Below, one piece after another: positions 1-6,845 of a stretch of 11,638 nucleotides of DNA. The position numbers were made by a program, and so were the translations under genes. The notes below the pieces were generated by a model, which did not search any database, was not told where the DNA came from, and saw only the letters and a program-made list of their open reading frames with translations. The DNA is from CAYQEC01 sp964569015 (GTDB taxonomy: Bacteria; Actinomycetota; Acidimicrobiia; Spongiisociales; UBA5794), in the NCBI GenBank assembly GCA_964569015.1, contig CAZMSN010000054.1, forward strand, positions 1-11,638, written 5' to 3'. Position 1 is the first letter of the stretch, and each line of letters opens with the position of its first letter.

Positions 1-541
1 TCACCGCCACGTCGTCGGGCACCGTCCTCCCTGCGTCTTCGAGGGCCCGCATGGCACCGATGGCCATGATGTCGGTGTAGGCGAAGACCCCGTCGAGATC
101 GGGGAATCGATCGAGCAGCTCGTTGACGCCGGCGGCGCCTCCCTCGAGCGTCTCGTCGATCCAGACCACGGCCTGGTCGACGTCGTAGCCGAGATCGGCG
201 ATGGCGTCCCGGAATCCCATCTCCCGCGGCTCACGGACGGACTCGGCGATCCGGCTCGAGAGCATCCCGATCCGGTGCCGGCCCCTCGCCGTCAGGTGCT
301 CGATCGCCAGGTGGGCACCGGTCTCGGTGTCCGACTCGATCGAGCCGATGTGGGGGTGCTCGATACGGTGGTCGATCGCCACCACCGGGAAGAGCCGATC
401 CGCCAGAGCGATGAGCTGTTGCTCGGCGGCCCGCACCGGGAAGACGATCACGCCGTCGCTTCCCCGGTCGACGAGGGACTGGAGGATCTCCTGCTGGCGG
501 TCGGCGTCTCCCTCCGAGTTCGTGAGGTGGACCAGGTAGCC
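1..541 (-). pseudogene. LacI-family regulator, sensor-domain fragment lacking the DNA-binding domain
   Basis: Read on the minus strand from 541 to the window edge, the frame is open and gives a typical LacI/periplasmic-binding-like sensor core. It runs GYLVHLTNSEGDADRQQEIL, then DGVIVFPV, VVAIDHRI, IGSIESDTETGAHLAIEHL, GFRDAIADLGY and FAYTDIMAIGAMRALEDAG. In an intact family member about 85-95 residues precede the GYLV strand: an N-terminal helix-turn-helix, a hinge, and the first strand and helix of the sensor. None of these is present. Upstream of 541 the same frame stays open but reads low-complexity residues antisense to a permease tail, with no ATG and only a distant TTG. The C-terminus runs off the window. 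The protein would bind a sugar effector but could not bind DNA as a normal LacI repressor. The break could be a real rearrangement or an assembly join. The family call is firm; calling it a broken gene is likely but not proven. Confidence 0.8.
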
Positions 542-649
542 GAATCGATCGCCGGGGCGGTGATCGCGGCGCTTCCCGTCCTCATCCTGTACATCCCGGT
601 CCAGAACTACGTCATCAGCGGGCTCACCGCCGGCTCGGTGAAGGAGTAG
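542..649 (+). pseudogene. C-terminal fragment of a MalG-like (CUT1) carbohydrate ABC permease
   Basis: Thirty-five codons ending at the TAG at 647-649 read ESIAGAVIAALPVLILYIPV followed by QNYVISGLTAGSVKE. This matches the end of the inner-membrane permeases of CUT1 oligosaccharide ABC importers: the last hydrophobic helix (A-V-I-A-A-L-P-V-L-I-L-Y), an aromatic/basic loop, and the hallmark G-L-T-A-G-[SA]-V-K ending. The frame stays open leftwards to about 275, but that part is only antisense to the LacI sensor and shows no membrane helices or EAA loop. The remaining roughly 240 residues expected for this family are therefore absent. Its orientation toward ilvD suggests it once formed the end of a sugar-import operon. 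Similarity rests on a short segment, so the subfamily is less certain than the permease assignment. Confidence 0.7.
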
Positions 650-730
650 CCGCGACAGAGCCGGTTGGCTGCGAAGACGGGTCAACGGAGCACGGCCGGA
701 TCTGCTGCATCGGCCCACCGTGGCGAGCGG

Positions 731-743
731 TACCCTACCGGCA
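731..743 (+). promoter_or_regulatory. Candidate -10 box of the ilvD promoter
   Basis: TACCCT at 731-736 fits the actinobacterial TANNNT -10 pattern. It would place a transcription start near 743, giving a leader of about 55 nt before the ilvD start at 799. No good -35 hexamer is visible 16-19 bp upstream. An ATG at 743 opens a short frame beginning MCRVGRG that would run out of frame into ilvD. It contains no branched-chain amino acid codon run beyond a single Val, so it does not look like an attenuator leader peptide. Confidence 0.3.
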
Positions 744-798
744 TGTGTCGTGTGGGACGCGGCGCAGGCCAAGACCGACGACGCGGAAGGAGCACGAT

Positions 799-2652
799 AT
801 GCCGGCGCTTCGGTCCAGGACGGTCACCCAGGGGCGCAAGATGGCAGGGGCCCGCGCCCTGCTGCGCGCCACCGGCGTCGCCGCGGAAGACCTCGGCAAG
901 CCGATCGTGGCCGTGGCGAACAGTTTCAGCGAGTTCGTCCCGGGACACACCCATCTGCAGCCGGTGGGCCGTCTCGTCTCGGAGGCGATCCACGCCGCCG
1001 GCGGCATCGCCCGCGAGTTCAACACGATCGCGATCTGCGACGGCATCGCCATGGGGCACGGCGGGATGCTCTACTCACTTCCCTCGCGAGACCTCGTCGC
1101 CGACAGCGTCGAGTACATGGTCAACGCCCACTGCGCCGATGCCCTGGTCTGTATCTCCAACTGCGACAAGATCACCCCCGGCATGCTCATGGCCTCGCTG
1201 CGGCTGAACATCCCCACCGTGTTCGTCTCCGGCGGGCCCATGGAGGGCGGCACGGCCGTGCTGGTGGACGGGACCGTGCGGCACCGGGTGCACCTGATCG
1301 ACTCCATGACCGACGCGGTGTCCGAGTCGGTCTCCGACGAGGACCTGCAACGGATCGAGGATGCAGCCTGCCCCACGTGCGGGTCCTGCTCGGGGATGTT
1401 CACCGCCAATTCGATGAATTGCCTGGTGGAGGCCCTCGGCCTGTCGCTCCCGGGCAGCGGGAGCACCATGGCGACGCACACCGCCCGCAGGGCGCTGTAC
1501 GAGAAGACCGGTGCCTTGGCCGTCGAGCTGGCCCGGCGCTGGTACGACGGCGACGACGCCGGCGCCCTACCGCGTGGCATCGCCACCCGTGCCGCTTTCG
1601 AGAATGCCATGTCGCTCGACATCGCCATGGGCGGTTCCACCAACACCGTGCTGCACCTGCTCGCCGCTGCCCACGAGGCCGACGTCGCCCTCACGATGCA
1701 GGACATCGACGAGCTCTCCCGGCGCGTCCCGTGCGTGTGCAAGGTGGTGCCGAGCAGCACCTACCTCATGGAGGACGTGCACCGGGCAGGCGGGATTCCG
1801 GCGATCCTCGGCGAGCTGCGCCGGGCCGGCCTGCTGCACGAGGAGATACACGCGGTCCACGCGGAGAGCCTCGCCGAGTGGCTGGACACGTGGGACGTCC
1901 GGGGTGGTGCGGCCTCGCCTGAGGCGATCGAGCTGTTCCACGCCGCTCCCGGGGGTGTGCGCTCATCGATGGCCTTCTCCCAATCCGAACGTTGGGAGTC
2001 CCTCGACGACGACGCCGCGGCCGGCTGCATCAGGGATGTCGCTCACGCCTACAGCGCCGAGGGCGGGCTTGCGGTCCTGTACGGCAATCTCGCCACGGAT
2101 GGGTGTGTGGTCAAGTCCGCGGGTGTCGACGAGTCGCTGCTGACCTTCTCCGGATCGGCCGTGGTGGTCGATTCGCAGGAGGAGGCGTGCGACGTGATCC
2201 TCTCCGGTCAGGTGAAGGCCGGGGACGTTGTCGTTGTGCGGTACGAAGGCCCCAGCGGTGGTCCGGGAATGCAGGAGATGCTCTACCCGACGTCGTTCCT
2301 CAAGGGCCGCGGGCTGGGGACGGTGTGCGCGCTCATCACCGACGGGCGCTTCTCGGGTGGGACCAGCGGGCTGTCTCTCGGGCACGTGTCGCCCGAGGCG
2401 GCGGCCGGCGGCCTGATCGCCCTCGTCGAGGACGGCGACGTGATCGACATCGACATCCCGGAGCGACGTATCCACCTGAAGGTCGACGACGCCGAGCTGG
2501 ACCGGCGCCGGGACGTGATCGAGGCGGCAGGCGGCTACCGGCCGGGCTCCCGGGACCGTGCGGTGTCGCCGGCACTGCGGACCTACGCGGCGCTGGCGAC
2601 GTCGGCGGATCGGGGCGCGGTGCGCGATATCGACAAGCTGTCGCGTCTCTGA
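799..2652 (+). CDS. ilvD: Dihydroxy-acid dehydratase (IlvD), E. coli-type
   Basis: This cytoplasmic Fe-S enzyme dehydrates 2,3-dihydroxy-isovalerate and 2,3-dihydroxy-3-methylvalerate to the 2-keto acids for valine, leucine and isoleucine. The 617-residue protein is the length of E. coli IlvD (616) and is collinear with it throughout. Motifs seen are GRKMAGARAL near residue 12, CDGIAMGHGGM (80-90, with metal-ligand Asp81), CISNCDKITPGM (118-129, cluster Cys122 and Lys124), CPTCGSCSGMFTANSMNC (191-208, cluster cysteine), FENAMSLDIAMGGSTNTVLH mid-protein, and RFSGGTSGLSLGHVSPEAA near the C-terminus (catalytic serine region). The start at 799 is chosen because GGAAGGAG (785-792) lies 6 nt upstream and the protein then begins like E. 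coli IlvD; a frame extension to 745 adds 18 unmatched residues. It converges on the ROK gene with a 27-bp gap. A sugar-acid dehydratase role is conceivable from the family and context, but the sequence is that of a canonical IlvD. Confidence 0.96.
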   Translation: MPALRSRTVTQGRKMAGARALLRATGVAAEDLGKPIVAVANSFSEFVPGHTHLQPVGRLVSEAIHAAGGIAREFNTIAICDGIAMGHGGMLYSLPSRDLVADSVEYMVNAHCADALVCISNCDKITPGMLMASLRLNIPTVFVSGGPMEGGTAVLVDGTVRHRVHLIDSMTDAVSESVSDEDLQRIEDAACPTCGSCSGMFTANSMNCLVEALGLSLPGSGSTMATHTARRALYEKTGALAVELARRWYDGDDAGALPRGIATRAAFENAMSLDIAMGGSTNTVLHLLAAAHEADVALTMQDIDELSRRVPCVCKVVPSSTYLMEDVHRAGGIPAILGELRRAGLLHEEIHAVHAESLAEWLDTWDVRGGAASPEAIELFHAAPGGVRSSMAFSQSERWESLDDDAAAGCIRDVAHAYSAEGGLAVLYGNLATDGCVVKSAGVDESLLTFSGSAVVVDSQEEACDVILSGQVKAGDVVVVRYEGPSGGPGMQEMLYPTSFLKGRGLGTVCALITDGRFSGGTSGLSLGHVSPEAAAGGLIALVEDGDVIDIDIPERRIHLKVDDAELDRRRDVIEAAGGYRPGSRDRAVSPALRTYAALATSADRGAVRDIDKLSRL

Positions 2653-2679
2653 CGATTCGCAGAACGGGCGCTCGCCTCG

Positions 2680-3858
2680 TCACGTCTCCGCGTGAGCCCG
2701 GCTGCCGGCGCGGGCGGGATCGGCGATGACCCGGGAGAAGACCATCTCGGAGGCGCCGATGAGAGCCGCGTCGGTGTTGAGGCCGCTGCGGGCGATCGTC
2801 GTCATCGCCCGCGGAGCGTCGAGAGCCCGAGAACGCACACCCTCGTCGACGGCCGCCTCGAGGAACGGGAACAACCGGTGGTACATGCCGCCGAGTACGA
2901 CGAGCTCGGGGTTGAAGATGTTGATGAGATTGCCGATGCCGTAGCCGAGCCAGCGGCCCACCTCGGTGATGGCGCGCAGCGCCGTCTCGTCTTCGGCGGC
3001 TGCCCGATCGGCCACCGACAGCAGGGCGTCGAGGCCGGAGACGCTCGCCGGTGATCCGGCGCGACGCAGCAGGGCGGCCTCTCCGGCTTCCGTCTCCCAG
3101 CAGCCGATTGCGCCGCAGCGGCACCGGCGCCCGTCCGGGTTGATGAGCATGTGACCTGCCTCGCCCGCGTATCCGGCGGAACCGAGCAGGGGCTTGCCGT
3201 CCACGATCGCACCGATGCCGATCCCGACTTCGCCCGACACGTAGACCAGGTTGCTGACGCCGGGGCGCACGCGGCAGTGCTCGGCCAGGGCGCCCAGGTC
3301 GGCGTCGTTGGCGACCATCACCTCGGTGTCGAGGCCGAGCTCGCCGACGAGCATCTCGGCGAGGGGTACGTCGTGCCATCCCAGGTTGGGGGCGAGATGC
3401 ACGAAGCCGTCCGACCGCCGGGTGATGCCGACGACGCCGACGCCGACGCCGGCAAAGGCGTGCTTATTGGGAAGCGATCCGAGCAGCGGCCCCGCCAGCT
3501 TGGCGACGTCATACACGGTCTCCTGCGGCGAGAACCTCGCTCTCGGCCGCGCCACTCGCAGCCGGTTGTAAACGAAGCCGCCCAGACCCACGGTCGCCAC
3601 CGCGATCGAATCGACCGACATCTCCACGGCGAGCACCACCGCGCCCTCCGGTCTCGCCTGGACGACGGGGGAGGGGCGTCCCGGCCCGGAGGTGGCCAAG
3701 CCGGGCCCTTCCTCGACCAGACCCAGTGCCGCGAGCTCGCCGATCAGGTCGGCGATGGTCGAGCGATTGAGGCCCGTCATCCCCGTCAGCTTGGAGCGAG
3801 AGACCGGCCCCAAGAGGTGGAGGCGCTCGAGCACGGCAATGAGATTGTGGCGCCGCAA
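2680..3858 (-). CDS. ROK-family transcriptional repressor (XylR/NagC-like)
   Basis: This is a likely sugar-responsive repressor of the divergent xylose-type transporter. An N-terminal winged helix-turn-helix (about residues 10-50, GPVSRSKLTGMTGLNRSTIA) is followed by a ROK sugar-kinase-fold domain. The ROK zinc site is visible as GH (235-236) with Cys246, Cys248 and Cys253 in RRCRCGAIGC, as is an NDADLGALAEH segment (from 184). The phosphate-binding DxGxT motif of true ROK kinases is absent near residue 78 (LAVEMSVDSIAV), which fits a regulator rather than a glucokinase. Start: the TTG at 3858 gives 392 aa, but its GGAGGAG directly abuts the codon. The frame stays open to a TAG near 3965, and a CTG at 3927 has GGAG at good spacing and adds 23 residues including AAEEL before RRHN, as is usual in this family. 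It is transcribed divergently from xylF and convergently with ilvD. Confidence 0.92.
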   Translation of the reverse strand: MRRHNLIAVLERLHLLGPVSRSKLTGMTGLNRSTIADLIGELAALGLVEEGPGLATSGPGRPSPVVQARPEGAVVLAVEMSVDSIAVATVGLGGFVYNRLRVARPRARFSPQETVYDVAKLAGPLLGSLPNKHAFAGVGVGVVGITRRSDGFVHLAPNLGWHDVPLAEMLVGELGLDTEVMVANDADLGALAEHCRVRPGVSNLVYVSGEVGIGIGAIVDGKPLLGSAGYAGEAGHMLINPDGRRCRCGAIGCWETEAGEAALLRRAGSPASVSGLDALLSVADRAAAEDETALRAITEVGRWLGYGIGNLINIFNPELVVLGGMYHRLFPFLEAAVDEGVRSRALDAPRAMTTIARSGLNTDAALIGASEMVFSRVIADPARAGSRAHAET

Positions 3859-3942
3859 CTCCTCCGCGGCGACACCACGGGTCCCATTGCGCGGGTCTCT
3901 GCTCCTGCTGATCTCTGTGCGGCTCAGGATGGGCTCCGGGAT

Positions 3943-3952
3943 TTGTTGACAA
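3943..3952. promoter_or_regulatory. Palindromic operator candidate at the ROK gene promoter
   Basis: TTGTTGACAA has perfect TTGT/ACAA arms around a central TG. It lies where the ROK transcript should begin, about 5 bp downstream of the TATAGT -10 box on the minus strand. The TTGT/ACAA character resembles known XylR-type ROK operators, which contain TTTGTT and AACAAA half-sites (family knowledge). A related string, TTTTGTTGTACA, occurs at 4111-4122 on the xylF side. An autoregulatory site is inferred from position and symmetry only. Confidence 0.35.
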
Positions 3953-3956
3953 GCCC

Positions 3957-3962
3957 ACTATA
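3957..3962 (-). promoter_or_regulatory. -10 box of the ROK repressor gene
   Basis: The minus strand reads TATAGT here, a 5/6 match to TATAAT and the best -10 hexamer in the window. The implied start near 3950 leaves about 22 nt before the CTG at 3927 or about 90 nt before the TTG at 3858. No clear -35 box is seen at the expected distance. Confidence 0.45.
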
Positions 3963-4313
3963 CGCTGTCAGAAGTCTCGACCCGGCGGCCCGCCGCGGCG
4001 GCAGATGTCCCGTTTTCGAGAGGAGATTGTCTGGGCCGGCTCGCCGCCCGCCGTCGAAGAACGCCCGTCGTGGCGGCGGTTCGGTGTTGAGCGGCCGGGT
4101 CCCCCTCCGCTTTTGTTGTACACCCGAACATATGATGCGGTATGCTCAACGCGGGGATACGGTCATTCTCTCGTCGAGAACACGAGGGAACGCACCGAGG
4201 AGGTGTGAGAAGCGGACCGAGAACGCGCTGCCCGATCGGGCACGACGCGAAGATGCTTGCTAGCGTTGATGCGTCCCCCATGAGGGGACACCATCTTGGA
4301 GGAGGAGGTTTCA

Positions 4314-5414
4314 GTGTTGAATCGCAAATGGGTGGCTCTCATCGCGGTCCTCGTGATGCTGTTCGCGGCATGCGGTGACGGCGACGAGGACACCACCACG
4401 ACGGCGGCACCCGCCGCCACCACTACGACCGCAGCGGCGGCAGACGACCTGATCGTCGGCGTGTCGTGGAACAACTACAACGAGGAGCGGTGGGCCAAGT
4501 CCGACGAGCCCGCCATCAAGGCGGCGCTCGACGCGGCAGGCGTGGCATACATCTCGTCGGATGCCGGCTCGTCTGCCGAGCAGCAGCTCACCGACGTCGA
4601 GAACCTGATCACTCAGGGTGCGAATGCCCTCATCATCCTCGCCCAGGACGGCACCGCCATCAAACCGGCGGTGGCGAACGCCATCGACCAGGGCATCCCG
4701 GTCATCGCGTATGACCGTCTCATCGAGGACCCGGGCGCCTTCTACATCACCTTCGACAACGTCGAGGTGGGCAGGATGCAGGCGCGAGCGGTCTTCGAGG
4801 TGATGCCCGAAGGCAACTACGTCTTCATCAAGGGCAATCAGGCAGACGCCAATGCCGACTTCCTGCATGACGGGCAGCTCGAGATCCTGCAAGAAGCCAT
4901 CGACGCGGGCGACATCGTCAACGTTGGTGAGTCCTACACGGACAACTGGGATCCGGCGGTGGCCCAGACCAACATGGAGCAGTTCCTGACGACGAACGAC
5001 AACGACGTCGACGCGGTCGTCGCTTCCAACGACGGCACCGCCGGCGGCGTGGTTGCCGCTCTCGAGGCCCAGGGTCTCGCCGGCATCGTGCCGGTGTCGG
5101 GCCAGGACGGCGACGCCGCCGCCCTGAACCGGGTCGCCCTCGGCACCCAGACGGTGTCGGTGTGGAAGGACGCCCGTGAGCTGGGCAGGGCCGCCGGTGA
5201 GGTGGCGGTCGCCCTGGTGCAGGGCACCGCCATGGCCGATGTCGACGGCATGGTGGAGTTCACCACGCCGGAAGGCAACGTCATGTACTCGATCCTGCTG
5301 GCTCCGATCCCGATCACCAAGGACAACTTGGACGTCGTGGTCGACGCTGAATGGATCACGGTCGACGCGCTCTGCCAGGGTGTGGAGGCGGGCTCTGTGG
5401 ACGTCTGTCCCTAG
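4314..5414 (+). CDS. xylF: Xylose-type ABC transporter substrate-binding lipoprotein (XylF)
   Basis: This is the extracytoplasmic pentose-binding component of a CUT2 importer, 366 aa. The signal peptide has a basic start (MLNRKW), a hydrophobic stretch (7-18) and a lipobox-like LFAAC with Cys20; the first lipobox position is a slightly unusual Phe. A Thr/Ala/Asp-rich tether follows (about 21-45), then a periplasmic-binding-protein type I fold. It is collinear with E. coli XylF: NEERW near 56-60, TDVENLITQGANALII (93-108), IAYDRLI (131-137), FYITFDNVEVG (143-153), DAVVASNDGTAGG (233-245), VSGQDGD (261-267) and TQTVSVWKDA (278-287). The ERW, YDR, SND, GQD and WK positions correspond to the ligand-contact regions of XylF. 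The GTG at 4314 is chosen over the TTG at 4296 because GGAGGAGG sits 5 nt before it. It is first in the order xylF-xylH-xylG, with a hairpin after the stop. Xylose is the likely ligand; a related pentose cannot be excluded. Confidence 0.93.
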   Translation: MLNRKWVALIAVLVMLFAACGDGDEDTTTTAAPAATTTTAAAADDLIVGVSWNNYNEERWAKSDEPAIKAALDAAGVAYISSDAGSSAEQQLTDVENLITQGANALIILAQDGTAIKPAVANAIDQGIPVIAYDRLIEDPGAFYITFDNVEVGRMQARAVFEVMPEGNYVFIKGNQADANADFLHDGQLEILQEAIDAGDIVNVGESYTDNWDPAVAQTNMEQFLTTNDNDVDAVVASNDGTAGGVVAALEAQGLAGIVPVSGQDGDAAALNRVALGTQTVSVWKDARELGRAAGEVAVALVQGTAMADVDGMVEFTTPEGNVMYSILLAPIPITKDNLDVVVDAEWITVDALCQGVEAGSVDVCP

Positions 5415-5440
5415 AGCACTGATCACGTATTGACTATGAG

Positions 5441-5476
5441 GCGCCGCGCTCACGGAATGTTCCGTGAGCGCGGCGC
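5441..5476 (+). promoter_or_regulatory. Perfect 17-bp-stem hairpin between xylF and xylH
   Basis: GCGCCGCGCTCACGGAA at 5441-5457 and its exact reverse complement at 5460-5476 are separated by only TG, so the tip would open to a 4-6 nt loop. It starts 27 nt after the xylF stop and ends 31 nt before the xylH start. The bases that follow (GTAATCTCG) contain no U tract, so it is not a standard intrinsic terminator. Comparable intercistronic hairpins after binding-protein genes such as malE protect the upstream message and give excess binding protein; that role is inferred here. Confidence 0.8.
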
Positions 5477-5507
5477 GTAATCTCGATCATGTCTGAGGTG
5501 TGTGTGC

Positions 5508-6845
5508 GTGGCTGAGGCAACCACAATCGAGGGAGACCAAGTCGACGAGCGTGGCGGGCAGCCGGGAGAGAAACGGCCGCGCCACTCGATCGGCTCGCTG
5601 TTGCGGTCGACGGAGATCGACGGCCGCTTCCTGGGCATGGTGGTGGCGCTGCTCGTCGTCTGGGTCGGTTTCCACTTCATGTCGGGTGGGACGTTCCTGA
5701 CGGCCCGCAACCTGTGGAACCTCTCGGTCCAGACCTCGGCCGTCGCCATCATGGCGACGGGGATGGTGATGATCATCGTCTCGCGCAACATCGACCTCTC
5801 GGTGGGATCGATGCTGGCGACTCTCGGCATGGCGATGGCCCTGCTCCAGGCGGAGATCATTCCCAAATGGCTCGGATTCGACCACTGGGCCACGTGGCTC
5901 ATCGCCCTGCTCGCCGGCATCGTGCTCGGGGCGCTCCTCGGAGGGTTCCAGGGGTTCGTCGTTGCCTACGCCGGCGTGCCGTCCTTCATCGTCACGCTGG
6001 GCGGACTGCTGGCGTGGCGCGGGGTGGCGTGGTGGATGGCAAGTGGCCGCACCATCGCCCCCATGGACTCGACCTTCCAGCTCCTCGGCGGAGGCTCCCG
6101 CGGCAGGATCGGCGGGACGGCCAGCTGGCTCGTCGGGATCGTCGCCTGCATCGGGTTCGTCGCCGCGCTGATCTTCGGGCGGCGCCGACGCCAAAAGTTC
6201 GGGTTCCGTCTCCGACCCCGCTGGGCGGAGATCACGATCGGGACCATCGGCTGTGCCGTGGTCCTAGGAGCGGTCGGTGTCATCAACAGCTACTACATGC
6301 CGGAGTCGCTGGCCCGCCAGTACGCGACCCAGCACGGGATCGAATGGCCGGAGGGCGGCCTTCGGATCTCGCTCGGCATCGCCAATCCCGTGCTGATCGC
6401 CATCGGGGTGGCGCTGGTGGTGACCTTCATCGCGACCCGCCTCAGCTTCGGCCGCTACATCTTCGCCATCGGCGGCAACCCCGAGGCCGCCGAGCTGGCC
6501 GGCATCAAGACCCGCTGGACGATCGTCAAGTCCTTCGCGCTGATGGGCATGCTGGTCGCCGTTGCCGCCGCGGTGCAGATCGCCCGCCTCAATGCCGCCG
6601 TCAGCGGGCTCGGCCAGACGACCGAGCTGTACGTGATCGCCGCCGCCGTCATCGGGGGAACCTCTCTCACCGGCGGCATCGGCACCGTCCCCGGGGCGGT
6701 GCTCGGCGCCCTCGTGATGCAGTCGCTGCAATCGGGCATGGTTCTCATGGGCGTGGACGCCCCGCTGCAGGACATCGTCGTCGGGGTGGTCCTGGTGGCG
6801 GCGGTTGCCGTCGATTCCTTGTACCTGCGGAGGATGCAGACATGA
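5508..6845 (+). CDS. xylH: Xylose-type ABC transporter permease (XylH)
   Basis: This is the inner-membrane permease of the CUT2 (branched-chain/ribose-like) class, 445 aa against 393 for E. coli XylH. A hydrophilic N-terminus (1-40) precedes many hydrophobic helices: about 41-58, 75-92, 100-115, 128-147, 160-178, 207-224, 242-260, 292-310, 338-357, 375-392, 395-415 and 420-437. Signatures are SRNIDLSVGSM (92-102), GGFQGFVVAYAGVPSFIVTL (145-164), the cytoplasmic coupling loop FAIGGNPEAAELAGIKT (319-335), and AAAVIGGTSLTGGIGT (378-393). The extra length lies mainly in an RRRRQKFGF loop (225-233) and a polar loop at about 261-285. GTG 5508 is preferred because GAGG (5495-5498) is 9 nt upstream; GTG 5502 is also possible. 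Its stop overlaps the xylG ATG by 4 bp, indicating translational coupling. Confidence 0.93.
   Translation: MAEATTIEGDQVDERGGQPGEKRPRHSIGSLLRSTEIDGRFLGMVVALLVVWVGFHFMSGGTFLTARNLWNLSVQTSAVAIMATGMVMIIVSRNIDLSVGSMLATLGMAMALLQAEIIPKWLGFDHWATWLIALLAGIVLGALLGGFQGFVVAYAGVPSFIVTLGGLLAWRGVAWWMASGRTIAPMDSTFQLLGGGSRGRIGGTASWLVGIVACIGFVAALIFGRRRRQKFGFRLRPRWAEITIGTIGCAVVLGAVGVINSYYMPESLARQYATQHGIEWPEGGLRISLGIANPVLIAIGVALVVTFIATRLSFGRYIFAIGGNPEAAELAGIKTRWTIVKSFALMGMLVAVAAAVQIARLNAAVSGLGQTTELYVIAAAVIGGTSLTGGIGTVPGAVLGALVMQSLQSGMVLMGVDAPLQDIVVGVVLVAAVAVDSLYLRRMQT

Larger units (their letters stand above)
3928..4313. other. Divergent regulatory region between the ROK gene and xylF
   Basis: This 386-bp stretch shows no convincing coding sequence on either strand. 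It holds the ROK -10 box and palindrome at 3943-3962, the AT-richer patch TTTTGTTGTACA (4111-4122), and two plus-strand -10-like boxes, TATGAT (4131-4136) and TATGCT (4141-4146, with TTGTAC 19 bp upstream). Also present are an inverted repeat TTCTC-N5-GAGAA at 4166-4180, a TAGCGT -10-like box at 4261-4266 that would give a leader of about 40 nt, and a small hairpin GTCCCC-N5-GGGGAC at 4273-4289. A strong SD (GGAGGAGG, 4301-4308) ends the region. Which promoter drives xylF cannot be settled from sequence alone. Confidence 0.5.

Noticed and set aside
743..800. Leader peptide MCRVGRG... as a translational attenuator of ilvD
   Set aside because: It has no run of Ile, Leu or Val codons and no competing hairpins, and the frame simply continues out of phase into ilvD.
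720..1922. A 400-codon plus-strand frame over ilvD, and minus-strand frames over ilvD
   Set aside because: They are out-of-frame or antisense readings of a canonical IlvD with Arg-rich composition and no recognisable motifs.
2653..2700. Bidirectional terminator between convergent ilvD and the ROK gene
   Set aside because: Only imperfect complementarity (GGGC...GCCC) is visible in the 27-bp gap and adjacent codons, and there is no clear stem-loop or U tract.
4273..4289. Hairpin GTCCCC-N5-GGGGAC before the xylF SD as an attenuator or riboswitch
   Set aside because: It has only a 6-bp stem, no alternative pairing partner or U tract was found, and no riboswitch core is recognised.
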